Assembly: GCA_905197955.1 (NCBI GenBank)
Contig: CAJKAR010000022.1
Location: forward strand, 12,183 to 76,182
Reading direction: 5' to 3'
DNA: 64,000 bases
DNA from: an uncultured Lentisphaeria bacterium
GTDB lineage: Bacteria; Verrucomicrobiota; Lentisphaeria; Victivallales; UBA1829
Shown here: positions 43,129 to 52,046 of the stretch, piece by piece
Layout of the letters: each line of letters begins with the position of its first letter
How positions within the stretch are numbered: position 1 is the first letter of the stretch
Made by a program: the position numbers and the translations under genes
The notes under the pieces: generated by a model
The model's database searches: none
What the model was told of the DNA's origin: nothing
The model's input: only the letters and a program-made list of their open reading frames with translations

Positions 43129-46100
43129 TCAGGGAAGAAGCACGGTATCCATCCACTTTCCGGGAGACTTCGAATCGCCGACTCCCGGAGTCAGCTCCAG
43201 ATAACCGATCCGTTTTCCCTGCTCGTGCAGGTTGACAATGATACTGCTGCGCATAAGACTGCCAGCACGCAGCTGGAACGGACTGACCGCCTGTCGCGGA
43301 AACGCCGCTTCATAGACGGTTTTCCCGGCTTCCGTCCGCACGGCAAACCGGACTTCCGGCACGATGCCGGGCGCTTTCATGAGACTGTCATACACAGCGC
43401 TGGAACCGGTCCGGCGGAAAACAACAGGCTTTCCTGCAACCATGCCGAGACTGTATTCGAAATCATCATCGCTGAACGCCAGATCGTTCGGTTTTCCGTT
43501 GTGGAGCGGATCCAGACAGAGCTGGAAGCTGTCGTACAGCCAGACATTTCCCGGTTTCCCGGCATCCGGGTTGGCATTCAGAGAATCTTTGAACACAGAG
43601 ACAGCCACATAGAAGAAGTTATCATCCCATGCATAGCGGAGTTCGGAGCGCACCTTCTTTTCTTTCTCTCCCCAGAGAGCTTTCTCCAAAACGACCGCAT
43701 TCTTCTGATTGAGCACAACCGGCGTTCCGACGGGCCAATCGGACAGATCACCGTCGATCGTCAGAGCTTTGTTTGTCTTCGGCACCGTGACCGCAGCAAG
43801 ATTCAGCATTATTTTTTTGCTTTTTCCATCCGGCAGGAGAATGGAAAGAGCGATTTTACGGGCCGCGGTCGAAACCGGCTCCCGGAGTCGGAAAGAGACA
43901 CTGCGGAGTTCTTCCGGATTCAGAGCGGGAAGGAGTTGTTCGACAGGACCGTCGATCATGGAACGGTCTTCGACGCGGATCCGGATTCTGTCCAGTTTTT
44001 TCGTTCCAAGATTGCGGCAGTTGACGCGGAACTCATTTGGAGCGATCACCTGAGCTTCCGCCATCATGTTTTTTCCGGAAGTTTCGCGGATCTCCGCCCG
44101 ACGGATCAGCGCTTCGAGTTCAGACGCAGAGAGGCTGGATTCCAGATAGACCGGGAATTCGCCGACGGAGAAGGATTTTTCCGGATTCCATCGGCTTCCG
44201 ACCATATCATAGAGACGGACTTTTTTCGCATCCTCGGCTTTGAGTTGGAATGTTGCGTCGCCCCCGTTGAATTTCCAGAAGACGGCGGTGCGGGAGTTTC
44301 CTTTGTCGAAGAGGAATGCGCGGTAGTTGTAACCGAGTTTGATCCGTCCGGCAGGTTTTCCGTAACCGATCCGGTCGGCAGCGTTGCGCATGGCGAAGAG
44401 AAGCGGAGCCGGCATCACCGCTCCATCGGTCTCACGATTCCCCATATAAAAGCAGTTCCAGCCGATGCCGGACCGCCACATTGAGATTGCAAAGTGGCTA
44501 TAGGAGCTCAATCCGTTCCCGAATCCGAGCAGCATATTCCGGAGATCGCGGGCAGAGGAGATCCGGACATAATCGATCATTTTATTGCCGGGCAGAAGCG
44601 GCGGCTGAACGTTTCCGGCTTCTGTGGCATAGTGTTTCAGTTCCGGTTTGTAGCGGTTGATCAGACGGCGAACCGCCTGGACATCTTCTCCATAATCCGG
44701 AGCTTCCGGTTCCTTCCGGTACGGATGTTCGGTAACGATATCCAGATATTCGGCGCCGCCGTCTGCCAGAGCCCCTTCCAGCCAGGCAAAATCGGTTCTG
44801 CATGCCGCAGGTCCGGCGATTTTCACTCCGGGAGCCTCTTCCCGGACAATCCTGCTCATCGCGGCAATCCATTTCCGGTTTTCCTCAAGAGACATGAATA
44901 AATTTGCCTCATTTTCCGTTTCCAGAATTGTGATCTTCGATCCATATTTCCGAATCCATCCGCGGAACTCCTGAAGAAGCTGCTCCATGGTCAGAGAAGG
45001 ATTTTTTCTGCGCTGGGATGTAATACTGTAATTCATCAGGACATCGAATCCCGCATCAAAGAGAATCGCGGCATTCTGAAACGTGGATTCCCGGTGCGAC
45101 GACGAAGCTCCTCCCATCCGGACCATGCCGATTCCGAACCGCTTCAGGAAGGGGATCAGTTCCCGGACATTCTGTCCCGATGGAACCTCAAGCGAAAAGC
45201 GTTTGTTCAAACCGGATTCAGCTTCCGCTATGCCAAGATAGAAGGTCCGTTCCGAAAGTTTCCCATCCGGAGTCTGCACTGAAAAAATAAGATTCAGAGG
45301 TCCCCGCAAGTTTTCCGGCAGTTGAATGGAAAATGATTCCCTGCACAGTTTTGCTTTTTTTAAGACGGGAAAACGCGTTCCGGAACGCATAACTGTCTTT
45401 CCGAAAAAATTCTCCACGCGATAGGAAAGCTTTGCCTTGACCGCCTGGTTGGAAACGCCTTCCAGTTCCAGCTCGGCACGGATAGGCTTTCCGGGGGCGT
45501 AAAGATGACTGTCCTGGTCAAGTAGAGCTTTGCGGAAGTAAACACAGGGACGCTCGCGAAACTCCCCTTTCCCGCCGAGAAACACACCGGCATTGTCCAT
45601 CCAGACCGTCGTATTGTGCGGGATCGTAACTTTCGGGATCACCAGTCCGGGCGGTGTATGAAAGGTCTGAAGAAGATTTCCCTGCGTTCGAAAATCCTTT
45701 CCCATCTGCCCCCATACGGGAACATAGAGCTCATACTTTTTCCACTCGGTACCGATCCCGATCTTTTTTATATTTCCAATTCCATTTCCCAGAGTCAGCT
45801 CCAGTGCGGCTTCCGTGGGACGATCCGCCTTCAGATAAATGGAAAAGCAGATCGGCTTCCCCGGTACATACGGAACCGGTTCAAACAGAAAAATACCTCC
45901 ACGAGTGGAAGGAAGACGTGGAGCATTGATACGGAAACGATACGAATACTTCCCCTCATAGACCTGTTCGGAATCCAGAGCAAGATCCACGGTATAAGGA
46001 TCTTCCCATTGCAACTTCCAGTCCAGATACTTCCCGGTCACCGCATCCATCTTAAATGAAAACGGCAGATACATCGTCCCGTCAAATCCGTTTTCCGCTC

Positions 46101-46728
46101 CGCCGTTCGCGAGGTGATTCACAGAGGAATCCACCTCCTTCTCCTGCTCGGTCTCCGTGAAAAAACGCGGAGCAGCGATCGAGAAACTTCCCGCACTCTG
46201 AATCACGGCAACCATCCAGAAATTCTTCATATCCTCCGGCATCGTGTCGCGAATTACGAGCTTTTGAGATTTCCCGTCCAAAATGAACTCATGATGCGTA
46301 ATAAAATGCCGGTTGCCTCCGGTCCGCGTCCCCTCAAAACGGAGAATCATCCGCGCACCCGCCGGTCCCTTCACCGGAAGCTCAAAACAGTTGAACCGGC
46401 GCGGAAATACTGAGAATGCGGATAACGCAGCCTCCGATACCACCGGACCGTAAAAACGGAGAACAACTTTTTTCTTCGGATCGGCTTCCCGGAAAAACGC
46501 CTCCGTATTCAAAAAAATCTGCGACTCCCGAATCTCCGGCGAAAGCATCGCAATCCCGTCGGCAGGAACCGTCAGGATCCTTGCGGCAACTCTTCCGCCC
46601 CCCCGAACAACGACCTCTTTTCCCGCATTTTTCAGAACCGCTCCGGAAAAAGAAACTTGCCCCCCCCGGAGAACCGTACAAAAACTCCACAGCAAAAGAA
46701 CGGATAGAACAACACGATGAAACAACAT
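43129..46728 (-). CDS. Secreted multi-domain clan GH-A glycosidase with CBM9-like domain, cassette E
   Basis: Exported protein of 1199 residues. The ATG at 46728 has AAGGAG 9 bases upstream and gives a clear signal peptide (MLFHRVVLSVLLLWSF...); an in-frame TTG at 46767 is less likely. Order of parts: beta-rich N-terminus; a CBM4/9-like region (about 210-390, NLANGGAENGFDG... to WMDNAGVFLGG); a GH-A barrel (about 520-800) with candidate acid/base Glu607 (ETENEANLF) and nucleophile Glu703 (YATEAGN); a beta domain; and a C-terminal CBM9-like domain (about 1010-1199, IDGDLSDWP, YAWDDNFFYVAVSV, YDSFQLCLD). GH39-like is possible. It is last in the rhamnosidase operon. Confidence 0.75.
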   Translation of the reverse strand: MLFHRVVLSVLLLWSFCTVLRGGQVSFSGAVLKNAGKEVVVRGGGRVAARILTVPADGIAMLSPEIRESQIFLNTEAFFREADPKKKVVLRFYGPVVSEAALSAFSVFPRRFNCFELPVKGPAGARMILRFEGTRTGGNRHFITHHEFILDGKSQKLVIRDTMPEDMKNFWMVAVIQSAGSFSIAAPRFFTETEQEKEVDSSVNHLANGGAENGFDGTMYLPFSFKMDAVTGKYLDWKLQWEDPYTVDLALDSEQVYEGKYSYRFRINAPRLPSTRGGIFLFEPVPYVPGKPICFSIYLKADRPTEAALELTLGNGIGNIKKIGIGTEWKKYELYVPVWGQMGKDFRTQGNLLQTFHTPPGLVIPKVTIPHNTTVWMDNAGVFLGGKGEFRERPCVYFRKALLDQDSHLYAPGKPIRAELELEGVSNQAVKAKLSYRVENFFGKTVMRSGTRFPVLKKAKLCRESFSIQLPENLRGPLNLIFSVQTPDGKLSERTFYLGIAEAESGLNKRFSLEVPSGQNVRELIPFLKRFGIGMVRMGGASSSHRESTFQNAAILFDAGFDVLMNYSITSQRRKNPSLTMEQLLQEFRGWIRKYGSKITILETENEANLFMSLEENRKWIAAMSRIVREEAPGVKIAGPAACRTDFAWLEGALADGGAEYLDIVTEHPYRKEPEAPDYGEDVQAVRRLINRYKPELKHYATEAGNVQPPLLPGNKMIDYVRISSARDLRNMLLGFGNGLSSYSHFAISMWRSGIGWNCFYMGNRETDGAVMPAPLLFAMRNAADRIGYGKPAGRIKLGYNYRAFLFDKGNSRTAVFWKFNGGDATFQLKAEDAKKVRLYDMVGSRWNPEKSFSVGEFPVYLESSLSASELEALIRRAEIRETSGKNMMAEAQVIAPNEFRVNCRNLGTKKLDRIRIRVEDRSMIDGPVEQLLPALNPEELRSVSFRLREPVSTAARKIALSILLPDGKSKKIMLNLAAVTVPKTNKALTIDGDLSDWPVGTPVVLNQKNAVVLEKALWGEKEKKVRSELRYAWDDNFFYVAVSVFKDSLNANPDAGKPGNVWLYDSFQLCLDPLHNGKPNDLAFSDDDFEYSLGMVAGKPVVFRRTGSSAVYDSLMKAPGIVPEVRFAVRTEAGKTVYEAAFPRQAVSPFQLRAGSLMRSSIIVNLHEQGKRIGYLELTPGVGDSKSPGKWMDTVLLP

Positions 46729-46756
46729 GCAGCAAATCTCCTTGTTTTCTTTGATT

Positions 46757-47530
46757 TCAATCTTCAATAAAATTATCGGAAAAACCGTCGCTATAAGAGA
46801 GAACGGAAAAACGGCCTTTCCAGACTTTTTTCAGTCCGACATGGGAATCCAGATACAGAATATTGGCCGCAAGCGTATGATTCGGCCCGATCTGCAGAGA
46901 GCTGCCCAGAAAATTTTCCCGGTTCGCCGCACTGAATCCGCAGATGGATTCCTGAAAACGGGCCTTCGATGACGGATCAATGATCCCCTCGTGATCCGTA
47001 TCGGCAACGGCATAGGCGGAGGCTGTTTTTTTCAGTTGCGTGATTTTCGGAACATTCACCGGAACTCCTCCAACTCTTTCCCCCGAAAGCCCCTTCACCA
47101 TGCCGTAACTGAGAACACGCCCGTTCTTTTCCGGCGTGTCAAACGGCATCCGTGAATCTGCGGGACAGCGGAAGAGTTTCCAGTACCCGCTCGGACTCCC
47201 TCCCGCACCGATCGGAAGATTCAGAAACGAAACCCCGTAGGAATATTCCCAGTAATAGTTGTTCCGATACGCCTCGTTCGGCGGACAGAGATAGCCGTCC
47301 CATACGTCGATATACTGCATCATTGCCAGACCGATCTGCTTCAAATTCCCTGTACAGGAAATCTGAAACGCTTTCTCCCGCGCGGATTTCAAAGCAGGAA
47401 GAAGCAGGGATGCAAGGATTGCTATAATGGCAATTACAATCAGAAGTTCCAGCAGTGTGAATGAGAAACAGGACTGAATCGTATTCCGTACTGTCCTCGA
47501 AGGATCTTCGGAATCGGGATTGTTTTTCAT
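46757..47530 (-). CDS. Prepilin-like protein (DUF1559 type), cassette E
   Basis: Pilin-like protein of 257 residues with GGAAGGAG 7 bases before the ATG. A longer leader (about 23 residues) precedes FTLLELLIVIAIIAIL...LLPAL, with Ser before the expected cleavage site and Glu at +5. KSAREKAFQISCTGNLKQIGLAMMQYIDVWDGYLCPP is the family block after the helix. The C-terminal motif is NILYLDSHVG, close to the FFDGH form. It lies between the FAD oxidoreductase (36 bp upstream) and the GH-A gene (28 bp downstream), so the enzyme/prepilin pairing recurs without a neighbouring GntR/LacI regulator. Confidence 0.88.
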   Translation of the reverse strand: MKNNPDSEDPSRTVRNTIQSCFSFTLLELLIVIAIIAILASLLLPALKSAREKAFQISCTGNLKQIGLAMMQYIDVWDGYLCPPNEAYRNNYYWEYSYGVSFLNLPIGAGGSPSGYWKLFRCPADSRMPFDTPEKNGRVLSYGMVKGLSGERVGGVPVNVPKITQLKKTASAYAVADTDHEGIIDPSSKARFQESICGFSAANRENFLGSSLQIGPNHTLAANILYLDSHVGLKKVWKGRFSVLSYSDGFSDNFIED

Positions 47531-47566
47531 AAGCGAACTCCTTCCATTTTTTTATTTCAACTCTCT

Positions 47567-48901
47567 TCAGTTCAAATCAGCGCCCCGGATGATCAGTTCC
47601 CGGCGGACCTCGCAGCCATCCAGATGACAGGGTGGCGTATTCTTCCGGATGGACAGCGCAGCAGCCGCACCTGCGGCCTGCCCAATGCTGCACGCCGGAG
47701 GCATAACCCGTGTGCTCGCATGAATTTCATGAGAGACGGAAATCGGACGTCCTGCAATCAACAGATTGTCCACATCGGCGGCGACAATGCAGCCGTAAGG
47801 AATTTCAAAGAACTCATTAACCCCCATCGCAACGATTTTTGTCCCGCTGCCGGTTGCACTGTGAATGTCGATCGGATAGTTGCACCGGGCGATGGCATCC
47901 GGAAAATGCGCCCGATCGCGGAAGGCCTCGGTATCCAGATACGCCAGACCCAGGATTCTCCGGCTCTCCCGCACACCGATCTCGCTCCCCATGGAGTGAA
48001 TTCTGGCCTGTTCATAGCCGGGAACCGAAGAACGAAGCCACTCCACAATCTGCCTCATCTGCCGTCGTCCCTCCTCCTCGGCAAGAGAACGTTCCAGCGG
48101 ATCCAGCGGAGATTTGCCGATCACTCGCGTTGCATTGAAATGAACAACATCCTCGTCATAATAGCCGAACCGCAGCAAATCCTCTCGGCAGGTATCGATC
48201 ACTCCGGCACCTTTTGCCTCTTCAAAAAGGCGCTGAACCTCCTCCCGGCTGCATGCCTCCGGATTCACATGGGAAAGTTTGAAACAGAGGGTCATCGGCT
48301 GACAGAGCCCGTGTTCGCGATCCCCCATCTCATACCGGCATCCGGCGGCAAGTGCCAAGTTTCCATCTCCGGTGGCATCAATAAAGGTCCGCGCCAGAAC
48401 GGCTCGAAGTCCGGCTTTCGTATGGAATACCGCCCCGGTAATCCGCCGACCATCCTGAAGAAGGCGAAACAGAGAAAAATGGTACAGTAGCTGAACGCCC
48501 GCCTCCTGACAGAGTTCCTCCATCGCCAGCGCAGCAATATCCTTCGAAACAATCCGGTTCTTTCCATTTCGATGTTCCACATCGGAACACTCTGCGCGCA
48601 GCTCCGGCGGCAGGCTGCGGTACATTTTCTGAAGCCAATCGATATATACAGGACCGTCCAGAGGTTTCGCATGTTCACGGATTCCATCCGGCGAGTAGTC
48701 GTTCGGCATCATCGGAGAGATCTCCGCATAGGTGGTTGTTCCGCCTAAAGAGCCATGCTGTTCCGCCAGAATCGTCCTGGCTCCGCACCGGGCAGCCATC
48801 ACAGCGGCGGAGAATCCTCCGGCTCCGCCTCCGACAACAAGGACTTCTGTTTCCGCAATCACCGGAATCGTTTCACAAATTTGAAAATCCACTGTTTTCA
48901 T
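47567..48901 (-). CDS. FAD-dependent oxidoreductase (FAD_oxidored type)
   Basis: Flavoprotein of 444 residues. The ATG at 48901 has AAGGAGAG 5 bases upstream and overlaps the rhamnosidase stop by 4 bp. The N-terminal dinucleotide fold reads EVLVVGGGAGGFSAAVMAARCGARTILAEQ; FIDATGDGNLALAAG is the second FAD contact, and the C-terminal DNLLIAGRPISVSHEIHASTRVMPPACSIGQAAGAAAAL closes the fold. PVC genomes often carry such proteins beside glycosidases (recalled, not checked). The substrate, perhaps a sugar or its oxidation product, is unknown. No signal peptide. Confidence 0.82.
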   Translation of the reverse strand: MKTVDFQICETIPVIAETEVLVVGGGAGGFSAAVMAARCGARTILAEQHGSLGGTTTYAEISPMMPNDYSPDGIREHAKPLDGPVYIDWLQKMYRSLPPELRAECSDVEHRNGKNRIVSKDIAALAMEELCQEAGVQLLYHFSLFRLLQDGRRITGAVFHTKAGLRAVLARTFIDATGDGNLALAAGCRYEMGDREHGLCQPMTLCFKLSHVNPEACSREEVQRLFEEAKGAGVIDTCREDLLRFGYYDEDVVHFNATRVIGKSPLDPLERSLAEEEGRRQMRQIVEWLRSSVPGYEQARIHSMGSEIGVRESRRILGLAYLDTEAFRDRAHFPDAIARCNYPIDIHSATGSGTKIVAMGVNEFFEIPYGCIVAADVDNLLIAGRPISVSHEIHASTRVMPPACSIGQAAGAAAALSIRKNTPPCHLDGCEVRRELIIRGADLN

Positions 48902-50955
48902 TTTTTCTCTCCTTTGCCCTGTTCTAGTTGCATTTTCAACAGATGATAAAATGGACCGGCGCTCCATGCATGGCAATCGCTCCGAGTATCGGGCCATGGA
49001 CATTCCGGAAAGGTCGTATAGCCTCGTTCCAAAATCATCTCCCAGCGATTCAACAATCTCCGGAAGTCCGCCCGACGATTCAACCGGCGCATCAATTCCA
49101 GAAGATAAAACGAAAAATACAGCGAACAGGGCGAAAGACGGGAATCATTCATCACAGAGTCCGCCAACTCCTCCGCTTTTTTCCCCTCCGCCGCACCAGA
49201 CAGAACCGCCCACGCATTCACATGCTGACTGTACCACGGCCGGCCGGGAACATCCGTATAAAGATGATCTCTCTCCGAATAACAAACACGATTCACTGCC
49301 TCCAGAACCCGTTTTCTCCGTTCGCCATACATTCTTCCATCCCTTCCCGCCAAAGGCGCAAACACCTCCGCAAGACGGCAGCTTTCCGCATACAGAAGAT
49401 TCAAAAGCGTTTCCGGAAGATCTTCCCCTCGATCACTCTTTCCATTCGGCCATCCGGGAACCCAGTCGCTGAAGTTCCAGCCGCCGACTGCACCGATCAA
49501 ACCGGACTCCTCACGATGATTCTCGAAAAACTCCAGAACATCCCGAATTCCATTCCAATGCACGCGGATTACTTCCGCATCCTGAAAAAACGAGTAGTAA
49601 TCGTCGATCATCATGATCCAGAAAAGACTGAACGCTGGAATGATCTGCCGGAAATTCGACGGATAGCGCGACATCGTCAATCCGGACCCGATCCGCGATT
49701 CATCAAACTGACGGATCGCCTGTCGTCCAAGTCTGCCATCGCCCGAACCGATGTAGGAGATCAGCGCCTGAATCCGGGTGTCGCCCGCATACTGCATCTG
49801 CTCCCAGTACGGACAATCCTCATAGTGCTCATGCGCACAGCAGCGTGCCGTATGCCATGCCGTCTCGAAAATCCGCTCCAGGACAGGATCTTCCGGCGCT
49901 TGAAACGTCACCTTCCGTTTCAGCGGATAGGCAAGGAAGGAAAAAGAAAGTTCCAGGGATAACGGTTCCGAAAGCTCGAATTCCAGCTCCACATACCGTC
50001 CGGAACGGTACCAGAACGGATTGAATTCCATCTTTCCCTTTGCAAAATGAATCCGGTCGGCATACCCGGATTCCCCGATTCGAGCACCGGGAACCGGCCC
50101 GCGGTCCGTACATTTTTTCCCGTTTTCAAACAAAGCTTCGCCGTATGCGATCCGGAGATTTCCGACGCCGCCATCAGCCTTGAGACAGTACTCATGCGTA
50201 TAGTACCGTCCCAGATCAAGAAGAACCGTATGCCGCCCGGCGGAAAGATTTCCCCGCAGAACGCCATCAGACTCAATACGCAAATTCTCTCCACCCCCAC
50301 TCAGTATGGAGGAAATCCGGATCGGTTCCGAACGCATCTGCGGAATCCCCGATTCCCGAAGTTTCCTGCGGCTCGGTGGATCGGTCCGGCAGAGTTCCGG
50401 AAAACAGGGATAGGCAATCTTCTCGGGTGGATTCCAGCGGGAATCATCGTAGGAGAATTCTTTCCAGTGGGCCGTATCCGTTCCGGAAAAAAATTCCTCC
50501 ATAGGAACAGTCGGAACAGGATAAGTATGGTTCCAGGCCTCGCTCCACTTCCGCGACCGGCGGGAGGTATCGGCACATGCGCACCAGCGCGCAGGAGTCG
50601 AAAGCTCCTCGCCTCCGCATTCGCCAAGCAGAAGAAAGGCCGAAGTAAAATGAATCTCGCTCCACGGCACAAGCAAAGCATCGCTCCAATGCAGGACTTC
50701 CGCACAAAGCAGATGATCGCCGGGGCCTATATTCTCTTCATAGCGCTCAAAATGATAATGTTCCAGATCGCCGCGCACAGGCCCGCGCCCAAGCAGTTTT
50801 CCATCCAGATACAGATTGTAACGGCTGTCCGCACTCACGAGAAGACGCAGAACCGACGCCGTTTGCAAATGGAATCGCCTGCGGAACAGCGAATATTCCG
50901 TCGTCCCCCCCGAAACCCGGCACCATAAGCCGGAAAGTCTCCGCAGATCAGTCAT
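48898..50955 (-). CDS. Alpha-L-rhamnosidase-like protein (GH78 type)
   Basis: Enzyme of 685 residues, no signal peptide, probably cytosolic. The ATG at 50955 has AAGGAGAG 5 bases upstream; in-frame codons before it read through the promoter region and are rejected. N-terminal beta domains (about 1-330, with YNLYLDGKLLGRGPVRGD and LDLGRYYTHEY) precede an alpha/alpha toroid (about 350-640) with HYEDCPYWEQMQYAGDTRIQALISY, the counterpart of the GH78 DCPxRDE block, and GGWNFSDWVPGWP. The DCP motif differs from the classical acid site, so activity could differ. First gene of the operon divergent from an AraC-type regulator. Confidence 0.8.
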   Translation of the reverse strand: MTDLRRLSGLWCRVSGGTTEYSLFRRRFHLQTASVLRLLVSADSRYNLYLDGKLLGRGPVRGDLEHYHFERYEENIGPGDHLLCAEVLHWSDALLVPWSEIHFTSAFLLLGECGGEELSTPARWCACADTSRRSRKWSEAWNHTYPVPTVPMEEFFSGTDTAHWKEFSYDDSRWNPPEKIAYPCFPELCRTDPPSRRKLRESGIPQMRSEPIRISSILSGGGENLRIESDGVLRGNLSAGRHTVLLDLGRYYTHEYCLKADGGVGNLRIAYGEALFENGKKCTDRGPVPGARIGESGYADRIHFAKGKMEFNPFWYRSGRYVELEFELSEPLSLELSFSFLAYPLKRKVTFQAPEDPVLERIFETAWHTARCCAHEHYEDCPYWEQMQYAGDTRIQALISYIGSGDGRLGRQAIRQFDESRIGSGLTMSRYPSNFRQIIPAFSLFWIMMIDDYYSFFQDAEVIRVHWNGIRDVLEFFENHREESGLIGAVGGWNFSDWVPGWPNGKSDRGEDLPETLLNLLYAESCRLAEVFAPLAGRDGRMYGERRKRVLEAVNRVCYSERDHLYTDVPGRPWYSQHVNAWAVLSGAAEGKKAEELADSVMNDSRLSPCSLYFSFYLLELMRRLNRRADFRRLLNRWEMILERGYTTFPECPWPDTRSDCHAWSAGPFYHLLKMQLEQGKGEKK

Positions 50956-51114
50956 GACAACTCTCCTTCTACCAACTACGATCGTTCTTCTTTCTGCTAT
51001 TATTATAATGAATTTTCTAAAAAAAACCTTGATAAAATCACCAAAATAAAGTATATTCTCACCAAAAAAGAAAAAGAGCTCAGAAAATTTTTTTCTCTCG
51101 AAAGGGGAGATGTC

Positions 51115-51948
51115 ATGCCGATTTACAGTCCGCCGGATCAAGTTGATGAAGTTCTGTTCGATATGACCCGTCACTGTTTAACCTACAACGTCCCGGAACA
51201 TGGACACACCTGCATTGAAATTGTCCTGGTTCTCTCAGGCACAGCAGTTCAGATTTTAAACGGAGAGCGCATGAATGTCTATCCGGGCAGTGTATCCATC
51301 ATCCGTCCGGGATGCGTCCACCGTTTTTTCGAGACGAAACAGTGCGAAGTCTGCAACATCTCCTGTTCCCCGGATCTTTTCCGGGCAATGGGGGTGGATC
51401 TTTCGTTTCTGCACAACCGCGAGGCTCTCTTCCTTTCCGATTCCGGCAGCTGCTCTCTTCAGCTGAACGGACTTCTGTTTCACGATGTGCGGAATCTCCT
51501 GACCCGCATGTTCCAGGTCTATCGGAGTAAATCTCATCCGGAACGTCCCCTCCAGCTGCGCACCTTCTTTTCCATGCTGCTGATTCTGCTGGCTCAGGCG
51601 TGGACCCCGCGCATCAAACGTGCCGATGCCAGACTCACGGAAACAGCGGATTATATGGATTCCCACTATAACGAACCAATGACGCTGGATCAGCTTTCCA
51701 GACGGGCGGGAATGTCAAAAAATCAGTTTCTCCGCAGGTTCCGTCAGGAATTCAATACCTCACCGATTCAGTATCTGCTGGAACTGCGGATGAAGCACGC
51801 ATGCTCTCTGCTGGAACAGTCGGATCTTACCATCGACCGGATCGCCTCGCTCACGGGGTTCTGCGACGGAAACTATTTCATAAAACTGTATCGCAAACGG
51901 TTCCACGCGTCGCCGGGAAAAGAACGAAAACGTCTTAATGAACAATAA
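51115..51948 (+). CDS. AraC-family transcriptional regulator (RhaS/RhaR-like layout)
   Basis: Regulator of 277 residues. An N-terminal cupin-like sensor (about 10-100: HGHTCIEIVLVLSGTAVQIL, VYPGSVSIIRPGCVHRFF) is followed by a double helix-turn-helix domain (about 170-277: MTLDQLSRRAGMSKNQFLRRFRQEFNTSPIQYLLELRMKHACSLL and IDRIASLTGFCDGNYFIKLYRKRFHASPG). Divergent placement from the rhamnosidase gene suggests it activates that operon. The shared intergenic region (50956-51114) contains TATAAT-like sequence but no good -35, which fits activator dependence. AAGGGGAGA lies before the ATG. Confidence 0.9.
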   Translation: MPIYSPPDQVDEVLFDMTRHCLTYNVPEHGHTCIEIVLVLSGTAVQILNGERMNVYPGSVSIIRPGCVHRFFETKQCEVCNISCSPDLFRAMGVDLSFLHNREALFLSDSGSCSLQLNGLLFHDVRNLLTRMFQVYRSKSHPERPLQLRTFFSMLLILLAQAWTPRIKRADARLTETADYMDSHYNEPMTLDQLSRRAGMSKNQFLRRFRQEFNTSPIQYLLELRMKHACSLLEQSDLTIDRIASLTGFCDGNYFIKLYRKRFHASPGKERKRLNEQ

Positions 51949-51957
51949 AATGTTCAT
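51938..51957. promoter_or_regulatory. Candidate LacI operator overlapping the araC-type stop codon
   Basis: Inverted repeat ATGAACA-ATAAAA-TGTTCAT, perfect 7-base arms. The same half-sites recur as TGTTC (52001-52005) and GAACA (52018-52022) around the LacI promoter, so it may be an auxiliary operator. Confidence 0.5.
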
Positions 51958-51973
51958 CAAATAATTTTCTCTC

Positions 51974-52001
51974 TTGATTTTTTTTCATTTTGTTGTATAA
52001 T
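51974..52001 (+). promoter_or_regulatory. Promoter of the LacI gene at 52047
   Basis: TTGATT (51974-51979), 16 bases, TATAAT (51996-52001). TGTTC/GAACA half-sites (52001-52022) lie just downstream. Confidence 0.6.
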
Positions 52002-52046
52002 GTTCCGAAGCAATCGTGAACAATGAACAATAATCAGAGAGCAATC

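Noticed and set aside
50956..51174. N-terminal extension of the rhamnosidase-like gene
   Set aside because: It would read through the divergent promoter region and into the AraC-type gene; the ATG at 50955 has an excellent ribosome binding site.
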